A stretch of DNA of 64,000 nt from Megalobrama amblycephala. Its lineage: Eukaryota > Chordata > Actinopteri > Cypriniformes > Xenocyprididae. Position 1 is the stretch's first letter. Every line of letters starts with the position of its first letter. Shown in pieces: positions 14,901 to 25,372 of this stretch. The DNA is taken from contig NC_063052.1 in NCBI RefSeq assembly GCF_018812025.1, forward strand, positions 29,395,193 to 29,459,192, written 5' to 3'. Position numbers and translations under genes: made by a program. The notes below the pieces were generated by a model that was not told the origin of the DNA, ran no database searches, and worked only from the letters and a program-made list of their open reading frames with translations.

Positions 14901-17302
14901 ACGTCGATGGACAATTCGACATCCATGAGGGCATCCTACAGGCAAGTGCAGGGGTACGATGGTTAAACAACCAACCCTGCCACCGAAAGAACAGCAGATG
15001 GGGTCCCCAGTCATGTCAGTATGGTGAAGCAGCAGCTACCCTCATAATCCTTCAAGTCTCCTCTGTCCATAACATCAGAGAACTCATGTGCACAGACTCA
15101 CACTATGCCAGCCGTGGTTTCACATGCCATCTTCCGAGCTGGAAACAGACTGGTTCCAAAACTAAACACAACATGCCGGTGAAACATCAACACATGTTCC
15201 AAACACGTGATGACATCACCCAAACACACGACACGATCACTTACGGGGAAAAGGTGAAAAGACGCTTAAAGCAACCATTGTGTGGCAAAGGCGTGAACGA
15301 CCAAACTAATGCCCTTGCCAAGACTGGCACCCTGCATAACAAGCTATGGTCACACCCACCCCATTCACCCACCCTTAGTGTGGCAACAACAACCCGCGGC
15401 CAGCGGACTGTTCCTGCAACATTTCCCGCCTTACTGCCACTGCCACTAACAACCAAACTTGCCAACACTTCCAGGCGAAATGTTTTGCACCACCACTCAT
15501 ACCCCTCCAACCTCCCGTTCACGGCATCTGGTCCCACGACGGCCCCTGGCCACAAACGACTACATAAGACCAACCACATGCTACGTGTGGGAGTAAACTT
15601 TCTAATGTATGTCCCTGATGTCCTCACAGCCCCAAAGCTTGTACTGCCACAGGGCCAAAAGGGGGGTGAACGGATATACACCCACGACACACCATGTGCC
15701 AAACACCAGGGCACCAGAACTATTTATGAGACTTTGAAACAAGTGGCGTACTGGCCCAGCATGCAGGAAGATGTGGCAGAGTATGTCAGAGAATGTCAGG
15801 TTTGCTGTCAAGTCCAAACTGTAAACCCAAAGCACAGAGCTCCACTGCAACGCAGAGGAGTCACGTTTCCACGGTCAGTCGACCAGAAAGACTGGACTGT
15901 AAAACCTCCTCTGATGCTCATGGCCATCACAGACACCATACAGGAGTCAACTCAGGTGTTCCCCACGGAACTACTGATGGCACGGCAGGTGCCACTGCAC
16001 CTGTACCAACCAGGAGACTCGAGTCTCATCACAGCCTACTCCACCCATCAGCATCGCAACAAGCTCCGCCTACAGCTGAGAGAACAACTCGCAACACAGA
16101 GCCAAACCCTGCAAACCACCTGCAAATCCCGGAAAGGTATTGTGGTGGTTCTCTATACTCACAGTTTCCTGCTGATCCAAACGGCTAACTCAAGGAAGCA
16201 ACTGTTTACAGTCCTCCAGAATGACTTTGCCCAGAATCAGCTGGTTATAGCTTTGTTGACAGACCTGCTGCGAGAAGTTAGCTTCTCTATGGACAGAGTG
16301 GCTATGAATAGGATTCCTCAGTATCCCACACAAACTGTGCTGGACTTTGCTACTGGCAGACCCAAAGACATGGTCAATGTCAGGTGGTGGCAATGTAACA
16401 CCCCTGCCGAGAAACACACCTCAGATGTGGTAGCCTACCACAACAGCAACCCACGGCTGTGCCTGGCTCCCCACTTTTGCAGGCGTAGTTTCACCAAAGA
16501 CTTTCCGTACTTCTCCCCTAACCAGCTCTTCCTCAGAAACCACACTGAAGGAAGGGGCCGGTTGCAGCCCATGACCAGCAACACACGCTGCCCTGCCAAG
16601 GCCAAGCTTCGCACCCAAGTCATCGGGACACTGCTCGTCCACACCCCCACTCATGCTGCCACCCTAACCTACCATCAGCACAACACCGCCACTCGTGTCA
16701 GCCTGCCCAATCCAAGTAAGTGGATCCAGGTACCCCTGGGTTCCATCCTTCACCGCAGCCATCTGGCAGTGTACTGTCTCTCAAGCAAAGAGGACCAGTC
16801 AGAACTGGAAATCCCATCCTCCTCCAGGAATCACCATCACACCTTAGATCCAGGACTGGAACTGAGGATTGACAAAGGGGGGTCCCAGCTAAGTGACAGT
16901 ACTCCCATCGATGCAGCCCGCCAAGCACTTTCACGACTGCCTGTCCTGACCAGCTCACCTAGAGCCCACGCTTGGACCGCTGCCAACACAGTCCGTTGCT
17001 TCTCCATGGCAATCAAGTATGCACTCGCCCTGGGTCTGGCCTTCATCCTATCCCAAGGGATCAAAGGGATGCAAGAGTCCATGGACAGGTGCCTATCTGC
17101 CCCTCCTCAAGGACGAGTAGGAACCACCTGCTGCGTGACCATCCGGATCCATGTGCCATCGAACTTGGTTACCGTCCAACGAAGTCCGCACAGGGACTTT
17201 GTTGGCCGAAGGGGGGTCTGTAGCATATGCACATGTATCAGGACAATCAATAAACTTTGGAGTTTTCAGAATGCTTTTAACCTGATGAACTGTGTTCGTT
17301 AA
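11990..17302 (+). CDS. Gag-pol-like polyprotein ORF of the LTR element, 1770 aa, catalytic cores not recognisable
   Basis: One uninterrupted frame from ATG 11990 to a stop inside the 3' LTR; the last ~28 codons are LTR sequence. Order seen: Arg/Ser-rich N-terminus; a Leu/Glu-rich helical stretch (about residues 50-75); a capsid-like gag segment (about 185-285, with LRELHPAVSDHL); a long stretch without recognised domains that includes an in-frame 18-residue direct duplication (about 588-624); the opening of a reverse-transcriptase domain (about 862-917, with KPDNKWQPTIDFR); an integrase H2C2 zinc finger (about 1230-1280, His, His, CQVC); and an integrase C-terminal-like segment (about 1320-1375). 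I do not see the RT aspartate pair, an RNase H or the integrase D,D,E core. A hydrophobic stretch (about 1672-1690) lies near the end. The product is probably non-functional as an enzyme but the frame is unexpectedly clean. Confidence 0.8.
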   Translation: MGESHPKPSPTTSSSRRRMPRRNQAQIHRHHDQRLVETQDQRWTADESKPELQEELQRLQKALAELHLEVERRELTEKLQHSEAPLAKAETKPKDRHTKSLTCENHLKQAQKGVMAPKQQRDYVNELDTGYRELKSGMGGETHITEFPLTSQEALIPNGVKSPLPKTSSGQETLPGAVTSNCQHLRQALIQKLSDPASDQGLPAAMDLKRGRLKNPYTCYSRLQMAYFRARGQPAMEEDFIFNTLLLRELHPAVSDHLAALACSRSMSIQQLRDLVNEAQAKQRTASKGTVENPTSYPGSDHCPETCPYLFERLRNEAERQNQTLKSQRCELNVQSHSPNEVHLEHTAPTHHTIGRVSLVPPVCVAQMDTFLCFTHKDLLDCFEPLLNARPLKIWAQVCELLPSQSPRPPEPDGQVTEVAGNLPANRGNPVSEHSSSSLPGVLQLTIDCNSLCSKATTDSQLNDVTTTDIILTLWADNSAFSHTLLSALSEGTPDLPFVNKQTHFPLDFRLPTMMTVKYICVLNFKWNHRHSTHHFLVLPDLLMHSNAHTDRANELLWAPMTVQLPVVPVNTANFLSGQTTQEVCILIHIQETVVPPYTKGGAVWLHTQETVVPPYTKGGAVWLNRQCGQTLSHMPASFTLSPEGVELGLTLKATPLTEVSSYVVHGWLNECMVTDISIPKAYHLEWIMDHGPYDFELRLTVINLIPAAMAPEGSLSNTSFTASFKSISITPIKLVPTTQVRRTELMEDKHLAVPTVSDQPACETQKGAAPLTANLTANTTTTEPFPRFEPKRQQIQKDASALKNDADCQRLRNVLNKFRGTFDKDFLCCGLTKLHTVQGATHPNAPATFIRQYKGHIAPHEPVREFVHSTEGKGVICPCNSTYSVPIWSIVKPDNKWQPTIDFRMSNQQVPLPRRARKHKSARSGDSAACQNCYNSTPALTLKIKVPQQQQPTCHRYLKENACQRIPTAYVDGQFDIHEGILQASAGVRWLNNQPCHRKNSRWGPQSCQYGEAAATLIILQVSSVHNIRELMCTDSHYASRGFTCHLPSWKQTGSKTKHNMPVKHQHMFQTRDDITQTHDTITYGEKVKRRLKQPLCGKGVNDQTNALAKTGTLHNKLWSHPPHSPTLSVATTTRGQRTVPATFPALLPLPLTTKLANTSRRNVLHHHSYPSNLPFTASGPTTAPGHKRLHKTNHMLRVGVNFLMYVPDVLTAPKLVLPQGQKGGERIYTHDTPCAKHQGTRTIYETLKQVAYWPSMQEDVAEYVRECQVCCQVQTVNPKHRAPLQRRGVTFPRSVDQKDWTVKPPLMLMAITDTIQESTQVFPTELLMARQVPLHLYQPGDSSLITAYSTHQHRNKLRLQLREQLATQSQTLQTTCKSRKGIVVVLYTHSFLLIQTANSRKQLFTVLQNDFAQNQLVIALLTDLLREVSFSMDRVAMNRIPQYPTQTVLDFATGRPKDMVNVRWWQCNTPAEKHTSDVVAYHNSNPRLCLAPHFCRRSFTKDFPYFSPNQLFLRNHTEGRGRLQPMTSNTRCPAKAKLRTQVIGTLLVHTPTHAATLTYHQHNTATRVSLPNPSKWIQVPLGSILHRSHLAVYCLSSKEDQSELEIPSSSRNHHHTLDPGLELRIDKGGSQLSDSTPIDAARQALSRLPVLTSSPRAHAWTAANTVRCFSMAIKYALALGLAFILSQGIKGMQESMDRCLSAPPQGRVGTTCCVTIRIHVPSNLVTVQRSPHRDFVGRRGVCSICTCIRTINKLWSFQNAFNLMNCVR
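13754..13861 (+). repeat. In-frame 54 bp tandem duplication inside the retroelement ORF
   Basis: Units 13754-13807 and 13808-13861 are nearly identical (a t/c difference near the start and a c/a difference at the end). The period of 54 bp keeps the frame and adds 18 residues. Probably replication slippage or template switching. Confidence 0.9.
17206..17218 (+). promoter_or_regulatory. Polypurine tract of the LTR element
   Basis: GAAGGGGGG directly before the TC|TGTAGC junction with the 3' LTR; this is the position and composition expected for the plus-strand primer. Confidence 0.75.
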
Positions 17303-18746
17303 TCACTAAGTCGGCTCCGACCAGTCTGCAAAGATGAGCCCATTTGACATCTTTGTGGCCTGGGCGAGGTAAGACAGTGGACCCAATTTCCTAGCTTTTG
17401 GAACATCAAAGGATCAACCCCCGGTTGTGGGCAAGAAACTCAGCGCCAGAGACTGACCAGACAAATTCCACACACACACCCCACACACACACACAGACAC
17501 ACACACATATACAAACATGCCTAGAGATGGTATGTACAGTTATTCTCAAGATATGACTGTGCCAAAGTGTACCCGCTATATTTTAAGTGCATATATGCTT
17601 CCTAGTGTTTAGATTTTAGAGTTTAAATGACTGTAGCCATTCTAGTTTCATTCCTATTAATGTAATTTTGTCTGTAAACCATAACTTCTTCTACATGTTT
17701 CGTTTATATGTCAAGTCTAGATTCTTTTGAAAGCTGTTCATCTGATTTATTCCATAATGTATGTCACACTGCTGACAAATGCATTGTACTATTTTTAATA
17801 GTACTTCGAAGGAAAATGAACACTAATCCAACCTTGTAAATCATGCAAATGAGTTTGCAAGACAAAAACAAAGGGAAAGCTTTCCCGCCAACTTTGCACC
17901 CATGTTATTGGCTACCCCACCTCAAGGAGGTGTGTCGGCTTATCTGTCATAAAAGCAAAGACGCACAATCTCTTGGTTGTCTCTCCCGATTGTCTCACGA
18001 GCATCTCGTGCACGTTTTTCCCGGACCTCTCCGGTGACCACGCGCTGCCATCGCGCTGCCCGCGCTCAGCTTCGGGATCGCCATCTTCCAGCGAAACTCA
18101 CTCTCGTCCTCAGTTCAAACCTTCCCGCTGAACGGAGGAAGCCAACGAACTGCACCAGCGCTAACCTGAAATTCGACACACGCAACCAATGCAAGTATAC
18201 TGCCGTTTCTCAATCTTAGATGATGAAACTGATTTCCGTGCTGGCTCAAGGACTGGTTGTGAGTTTGCTACTTGCCTTCTCTCTTTCCTTCTCTACTTCT
18301 ATTCTTGTACATAGGTGTGTATTTTCTTGTATATTTAGATGTATAACCTCTGTATTCGTAGTTTGCATATATTAAAACGTTATTCATGCTCGATTGTTCT
18401 GTTTGTTCTTTCAGCTGAAAACCCAAGTCACTTTAACGTTTTTCGATCGCTTTATGCTAGAAGAGGATTAGTTATTTTCATGGCCAGAAAATAACTCTGT
18501 TTATAATATTCTGTGAGGGACTTAGTTTGCTGGACAAACGAACAGTTTCTCTAGATAATTATTAAACCAGAACTAATCATATATGTAATTGATTATAATT
18601 CGTTGTAATCAATTCACAATATATGTTTAATTCCCCGTTGGGTCGATATATGAATCATAATTTATTCATAATCAATTTATGAATTATTATATTCATATTT
18701 CATCCATAAATTGATTAATAACTGTACGAACCGCTACATCGTTACA
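17219..18746 (+). repeat. 3' LTR (1528 bp)
   Basis: Partner of 7220-8763. It carries the same (CA)n tract with the same length and the same ATAAAAGC near 17949. It ends CGTTACA, then ACAGTATGC flank. Confidence 0.95.
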
Positions 18747-19431
18747 ACAGTATGCTATATTATCACGCTATCTGTTTGCTTCTCACAAGCTCTGTGAAGC
18801 AACAGAGGTCAACCAGGGTGGTATGCATGTATACAGCTGCGCTCACAGCCTCCTTTTTAGCACACTTTGCAAGTCTGTCTTTTGATCCTATCAGTAATGT
18901 TCTTGTCTCTGTGACTAAGACAAGCAGGTGTAAGTTTTTAACTAGTCATTTTTATTACTTATGAAAACTGTTGCCTCTGGCGTGTATGGGTGCTCCATTT
19001 GATTGACTACCGATCGCTATCGGCCGACAATCACTTCTAATGATTGGATCAGTAGCCTCTTAATTTGGCGATCTCATAAACCCGATCTCATGCTGACAAT
19101 GCAAAAAGACACACGGCTGAAGTGAGAGCAAATGACATACAGCGGTGCCGTCTCAATCTCTGTCCAGCGCGGGTAAAACAATTATAATTCTGAAGGTGAG
19201 ATCCAATTCATATTTCTTTATTAAATAACTTGCAACGTAATTTGAAAACTTTCTGTGAGACGTAATTTCACAAACAGCATGAGTGGATCTGCGCAAGCTC
19301 TCTCTTTCCCTCTCAAACTTCGCAAATTGGCTTCACATCACCACATTGCATCCGTCCGCACTATACACAGGCTTCACACTGCACATGTAATTTGTCTCTT
19401 GCACAATCGAGGCAGTGTCACAGTGTCACAT

Positions 19432-19463
19432 TAATTAAGATCCAGCACTCTGGATCTTAATTA
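19432..19463. repeat. Perfect 14 bp inverted repeat with 4 nt loop
   Basis: Arms TAATTAAGATCCAG and CTGGATCTTAATTA are exact reverse complements around CACT. No gene or T-run follows, so a terminator role is not suggested; it may be the scar or tip of a palindromic element. Confidence 0.85.
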
Positions 19464-20119
19464 CATTTAATAATTAAGGATAATTAATTTCTTTTCAACT
19501 GACGAAAGAAAAACATGAACATCTTGGATGACATGGGGGTGAGTAAATTATCAGGAAAATTTTATTTAAAAGTGGACTAATCCTTTAATCTACTAACTCC
19601 CCTGACCGCTTTGTTGGACATAATGGCGGCTTCAGCATTATGATTGGTTAGATCGCCTGTCAATCAAACTCCCTGCGAAGGGTCAATTAGCGTGAGAGCG
19701 CAATTCCACAAATGTGCCAATGGGAGTGGCAAGTTTTGCACGTGATCTACTCTCTGGTCCTCTTTGGTCACTTTTGACAGAATAATTTTCTGTTTTGAAT
19801 TTTTAAAAAACACAGCTTCATCAGAATGGTACGAAACTTGGTGACTTTTATGGCATTGGGAATGTGAACACACACAAAAAAAAATTGAGGGCAAGACTCG
19901 TCAGGCTAAGTGGTCGTAAAAAAAAAAAGTCACACTTGTGGTATTCGGTCAAAAATTACAGACCATAGGAAATTAATGGGAAATCGACAAAAAGACAAGA
20001 ATTCAGATAATTTTTGTGTGTACAATCTACAAATCAACCACAATGCTGAAAAAAGTACACAGCAGTGAAGGGATGACACTAAAACATCAAGAGTGTGATA
20101 TAGACACACCCACTCACAC

Positions 20120-20450
20120 ATTGCAGAATCTGGATTTTCTGTTTATGACGGAAACTTGGACTAAAGTCCTTTTTCTGAAGTTGTTCCTCAAAACTGCTAA
20201 TTTTTTAACTCTTCGCGATCCTCTGGTCATGGGAGAGGATTGGCCGTTGTTTTTAAAAACTCTTTTCATGGCCGCATTATCCCGACTGATGTCTACAAGA
20301 GTTTTGAGGTCCAAATATCTCTAACAGACATGGCAAATCCAGTATTGTGTGCTGTTGTTTATCGACCCCCACAGTTTAATAATGCTTTTTTGAGTGAATT
20401 TGCAGACTTTTTGGGGAATGCAGTAACTAGACATGTGCCGATATTTGGTA
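20120..20450 (+). pseudogene. Non-LTR retrotransposon (LINE) endonuclease fragment
   Basis: Two plus-strand frames together resemble the N-terminal apurinic-like endonuclease of fish LINEs. LDFLFMTETW lies in one frame (near 20130), and AVVFKNSF followed by VLCAVVYRPPQFNNAFLSEF lies in another (near 20240-20400). The frame changes between them and the rest of the LINE is absent, so it is a dead fragment. The clade is not determined. Confidence 0.65.
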
Positions 20451-21210
20451 ATATGATATATCACGATAATGAATATGCACTATATTGTTATCGTGGGCAG
20501 TTAAAAATACAGAGAATAATTATTTATTATGAATTATTCAAATTTTTATATTACATTTTACGAATGCCTTCCCCATCAACTGTGTAAAATGCACAACACC
20601 ACTGTATGCGGCGTCAAAGAAGCATGCGCACTGATGTAAACAAACCAAGGTAACTGAGAAGCTCATGGTGGGACAAGTGAAGGAGACGCGCTGAATAAAA
20701 AGCAAAAAAGTGTACTTTCACTCTCTGACAGCAGAGGGCGCTGATGGAACAGCTGAAATGCAGCGGTTACCCCATAAACAAAGCAGATGCGCTACTACAG
20801 CAGTGGCATAGTGTCAGAGTATGCAGGGTATGCATGTGTATATGGGCCCGGGCGGACTGGGGGTCTGCTATTACTGGTCTGGGCTTAACCCCAAAACGTA
20901 TTTCGGGCATCCGCGCACCGTCCGCATTGCGTAATTTTCGTCACCAGGAGGGTCCATAGACGTCTGCACTCACCTTCCCCATGCAGCCCAATTTTTGTGA
21001 TGGCACGAAGAGTGTGTGTACAGTACAACAGCCCATTCGAGAGTGAATTGAGAGCTTGAAAACAAAAGTCGACTAGATAGCAGTGCACACGCCGTATGTG
21101 TCTTTCTGCAGCCAAATACTTTCAAAGGCTCGCACGCGCATCTGTGTGCGAGACAGAACCTGTGTACATATGTTCAGAAAAATGAAGTATAATAGATATA
21201 ATGTTGTCAA

Positions 21211-22515
21211 TTAAAGCTGCAAGCAGCGATGAAAGGGCCCTCGCACCCGGGCTCACCGCCACCCGTTGGCCTCAGGAAAACAGCGAACAGTGGGCGACAT
21301 GCATGTAAGCGAGTAAATACAGGAGAATTATGGCAAAATCATGTAAAAGTGCCACACTTCCTGCTGCCAGCAGGTGGCGCTATAGCTAACTGAAAATTGT
21401 CATATAAATGTCTTTAGGCTAGGACTTTTATCACTCATGTGAAGTTTGGGGAAGATCAGACATAGTATGCCTGAGTTACAACAGCTTCCTCTTTCATGGC
21501 GAAACATCAGATTTTGTCAGTCCGCCACGGACACGCCCTTCAACGAAAACTCAAGATCTTTGATATTTATCATCGTTAACGTCTTAAGATTAGACTGACA
21601 ACATATGATGTTGATCTGGTTAAATCTCTATGAGGAGTTAATCACAGTGTAAAACGTCATTTCCTGTTGTCCCCAGGTGGCGCTATAACTGTAACTGAAT
21701 ATTGTCATGAAGATGTCTTCAGGTCAAGACTCTAATTAAACATGTGAAGTTTGGGGCAGATCGGACATTGTTTGTCTGAGTTTTTCATGGCGAAACATCA
21801 GACTTTGTCATGCCGCCACGGACACGCCCTTCAGTGAAAACTCTAGATCTTCGCAATTTAACGTCACAAAGGCCTTTAGATTAGACGGACCAAAAATGAC
21901 ATTGATCTGATTAAATCTCTAGGAGGAGTTAATCACAGTGTAAAACATGTCATTTCCTGTTGCCTGCAGGTGGCGCTATGACTGTAACTGAATATTGTTA
22001 TGAAGATGTCTTCAGGTCAGGACTCTAATAAAGCATGTGAAGTTTGGGGCAGATCCGACATTGTTTGTCTGAGTTACAACAACTTCCTTTTTCATGGCGA
22101 AAACATCAAACTTTGTCAGGGCGCCACGGACACGCCCTTTGGAGAAAACTCTAGATCTTCGCAATTTAACGTCACAAAGGCCTTTAGATTAGACTGACCA
22201 AAAATGACATTGATCTGATTAAATCTCTAGGAGGAGTTCGTTAAAGTACAACGTCTGGAAAATGCAAAAAATGGTGAATTAATTCAAAATATCTGACTTC
22301 CTGTTTGGTTTCGGATTTCGCTCCAAGAGAATTTTTTGTAGGTATTGGGCTGATAAATGTGTGTACCGAATTTCAAACCCCTAGTGTTATGTAGCGAGCC
22401 ACGCCCAATTCCGAAACCCATAACAGACGTAAATTTTCACCACTTCTGACGCGTGTGCAAAGTTTCATGAGTTTTCGAGCACGTTTAGGCCCTCTAAAAT
22501 GCGATTTACTTTGGA

Positions 22516-22555
<40 letters not shown>

Positions 22556-22601
22556 CGGAGCAATTCCAATAGGGTCCTCACACCATCGGTGCTCGGGCCC
22601 T
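21211..22601 (-). mobile_element. Family 1 element, copy 1
   Basis: Minus-strand 5' end at the right edge: AGGGCCCGAGCACCGATGGTGT. A (AAT)n tract lies at about 22519-22552. The body has three modules with AGGTGGCGCTAT near 21371, 21674 and 21969 (spacing about 295-303 bp). The terminal hairpin GCTGCTTGCAGC is at the left edge. Only small chance ORFs. Confidence 0.65.
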
Positions 22602-24008
22602 AATTAAAGCTGCAAGCAGCGATGAAAGGGCCCTCGCACCCGGGCTCACCACCACCCGTTGGCCTTAGGAAAACAGTGAACAGTGGTCGACATGCATGTA
22701 AGCGAATGAATACAGGAGAATTATGCCATTAAGTCATTTTGAATTGCCACACTTCCTGCTGCCAACAGGTGGCACTTTGACCATAACCAAATATTGCGAT
22801 ATAGATGTGTTCAGACCAGGACTGTTATCACGTGAAGTTTGGAGCAGATCGGACATCATATGCCTGAGTTACAACAACTTCCTGTTTCATGGCGTTAATC
22901 GCATACATTAGCACTTAGCCAAGTGTTGCATGATTTAACGTGTTTATAGTATGTTTGGTACTTTGTGGCATATTGAAATGTGGTTCTGGGAGGGAATTAC
23001 AGTGTAAAGCATGCCATTTCCTGTTGCCAGCAGGTGGCGCTATGACTAACTGAATATTGGCATATAGATATGTTCAGGCCAGGACTCTTATCACACATGT
23101 GAAGTTTGGGGCAGATCAGACATTGTATGCCTGAGTTACAAACGGCTTCCTTTTTCATGGCGGAACAACAGACTTTGTCATGCCGCCACGGGCACGCCCT
23201 TCAGCGAAAACTCTAGATCTTCGCAAATTAACGTCACAAAGGCCTTTAGATTAGACTGACAAAAAATGACATTGATCTGATTAAATCTCTAGGAGGAGTT
23301 AATCACAGTGTAAAATATGTCATTTCCTGTTGCCACCAGGTGGCGCTATGACTGCAACTGAATATTGTTATGAAGATGTCTTCAGGTCAGGACTCTAATA
23401 AAACATGTGAAGTTTGGGGCAGATCAGACATTGTATGCCCGAGTTACAACAACTTCCTGTTTCATGGCGAAACATCGAACTTTGCCAGGCCGCCACAAAC
23501 ACGCCCTTCAGCGAAAACTCTAGATCATCGCAATTTAACATCTCAAAGGCCTTTAGATTAGACTGACCAAATATGATGTTGATCTGATTAAAGCTCTAGG
23601 AGGAGTTCGTTAAAGTACAACATGTGGAAATGGCAAAAACTGCCAACATTTTGTAGAGAAAATTAAAAATATCTCACTTCCTGTTGGGTTTACAAACTTT
23701 GCACCCGGGGGCTTTTTTGTAGGTATTGGGCTGTTACATGTGTCTACCGAATTTCATAACTGTACGTGAAACGTAGCACGAAGGGCGCTTAATTGAAATT
23801 TTGTAGGTGGCGCTATCGAGCCATTTTGCCACACCTAATTCTGAAACCCATATCAAATGTAAATTTTCACCACTTTTGACGCGTGTGCAAAGTTTCATGA
23901 GTTTTTGAGAACATTTAGGCCCTCAAAAATGTGATTCATTTTGGAGAAGAACAAAATTTTGGCTGAGCAATTCCAATAGGGTCCTCACACCATCGGTGCT
24001 CGGGCCCT
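22602..24008 (-). mobile_element. Family 1 element, copy 2
   Basis: Same ends as copy 1 but with the microsatellite reduced to an 'agaagaacaaaattttgg' stretch. Modules carry AGGTGGC near 22767, 23031, 23337 and 23803. It joins copy 1 directly at GGGCCCTAATTAAAGC. Confidence 0.65.
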
Positions 24009-25372
24009 AATTAAAGCTGCAAGCAGCGTTGAGAGGGCCCTCGCACCCGGGCTCACCGCCACCCGTTGGCCTCAGGAAAACAGTGAACAGTGGGCGTCAT
24101 GCATTTAAGAGAGTGAATACAGGAGAATTATGTCAAAGTCATTTCGAAATGCCACACTTCCTGCGGCCAACAGGTGGCGCTTTTACCGTAACTGAATTTT
24201 GCCATGTTGATGTCTTCAGGCCAGGACTATCATTGAACACGTGAAGTTTGAAGCAGATCGGACATTGTATGCCTGAGTTACAACAACTTCCTGTTTCTTT
24301 CGTGGCGTTAATCGCATACATTAGCACTCAGCCAAGTGTTGCATGATTTAACGTGTTTCTAGCATGTCTGGTACTTCGTGGCATGATGAAATGTGAATCT
24401 GGTAGTGAATTACAGTATAAAGCATGCCACTTCCTGTTGCCAGCAGGTGGCGCTATGACTAACTGAATATTATCATATAGATGTCTTTAGGCCAGGACTC
24501 TTATCACACATGTGAAGTTTGGAGCAGATCGGACATAGTATGCCTGAGTTACAACAGTTTGCTCTTTCATGGCGAAACATCAGACTTTGTCAGGCCGCCA
24601 CGGACACGCCCTTCACCGAAAACTCAAGATCTTTGATATTTATCATCGCTAAGGTCTTAAGATTAGACTGACAACATATGATGTTGATCTGGTTAAATCT
24701 CCATGAGGAGTTAATCACAGTGTAAAACATGTCATTTCCTGTTGCCTGCAGGTGGCGCTATGACTGTAACTGAATATTGTTATGAAGATGTCTTCGGGTC
24801 AGGACTCTAATAAAGCATGTGAAGTTTGGGGCAGATCCCACATTGTTTGTCTGAGTTACAACAACTTCCTTTTTCATGGCAAAAACATCAAACTTTGTCA
24901 GGCTGCCACGGACACGCCCTTCAGTGAAAACTCTAGATCTTCGCATTTTAACGTCACAAAGGCCTTTAGATTAGACTGACCAAAAATGACATTGATCTGA
25001 TTAAATCTCTAGGAGGAGTTCGTTAAAGTACAACGTCTGGAATATGCAAAAAAAGGTGAATTAATTCAAAATATCTGACTTCCTGTTTGGTTTCGGATTT
25101 CGCTCCAAGAGAATTTTTTGTAGGTACTGGGCTGATAAATGTGTGTACCGAATTTCAAACCCCTAGTGTTATGTAGCGAGCGGGGCTGTACGTTAGATGG
25201 CGCTATCGAGCCATTTTGCCACGCCCAATTCCGAAACCCATAACAGACGTAAATTTTCACCACTTCTGACGCGTGTGCAAAGTTTCCTGAGTTTGAGCAC
25301 ATTTAGGCCCTCTAAAATGCGATTTACTTTGGAAAAGAAGAAGAAGAAGAAGAAGAAGAAGAAGAAGAAGAA
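24009..25372 (-). mobile_element. Family 1 element, copy 3, split by a family 2 insertion
   Basis: The body runs to an (AAG)n tract (25335-25372). Its missing end, an (AAT)n tract followed by AATAGGGTCCTCACACC and GGGCCC, reappears at 27104-27183, on the far side of the family 2 element. The two parts together form a complete family 1 copy. Confidence 0.7.

Larger units (their letters stand above)
7220..18746 (+). mobile_element. LTR retroelement, about 11.5 kb, gypsy/ERV-like
   Basis: Two long direct repeats (7220-8763 and 17219-18746), both beginning TGTAGCATATG and ending CGTTACA, bracket a 3.2 kb leader and one 5.3 kb ORF. A G-rich purine tract (GAAGGGGGG) lies immediately before the 3' LTR, as expected for plus-strand priming. 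The ORF has gag-like, reverse-transcriptase-like and integrase zinc-finger-like segments. Flanking bases (AATTG before, ACAGT after) do not match, so no target-site duplication is visible. A primer-binding site was not assigned; the sequence after the 5' LTR (TATATTATTTGGTGGAGGAT) contains a TGG, but I cannot name the tRNA. The ORF and LTR similarity suggest a fairly recent insertion of a probably non-autonomous element. Confidence 0.93.
18747..21208. other. Intergenic region with decayed repeats
   Basis: No gene recognised. Holds the hairpin at 19432-19463, a piece of a fish DNA-transposon end near 19520-19590 ('gacatgggggtgagtaaatt'), a LINE endonuclease fragment at 20120-20450, and a further repeat-like stretch to about 20800. 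Confidence 0.6.

Noticed and set aside
15241..15714. 157-codon minus-strand ORF inside the retroelement
   Set aside because: It lies antisense to the long gag-pol-like frame in T-poor, C-rich DNA. No domain is recognised; treated as a shadow.
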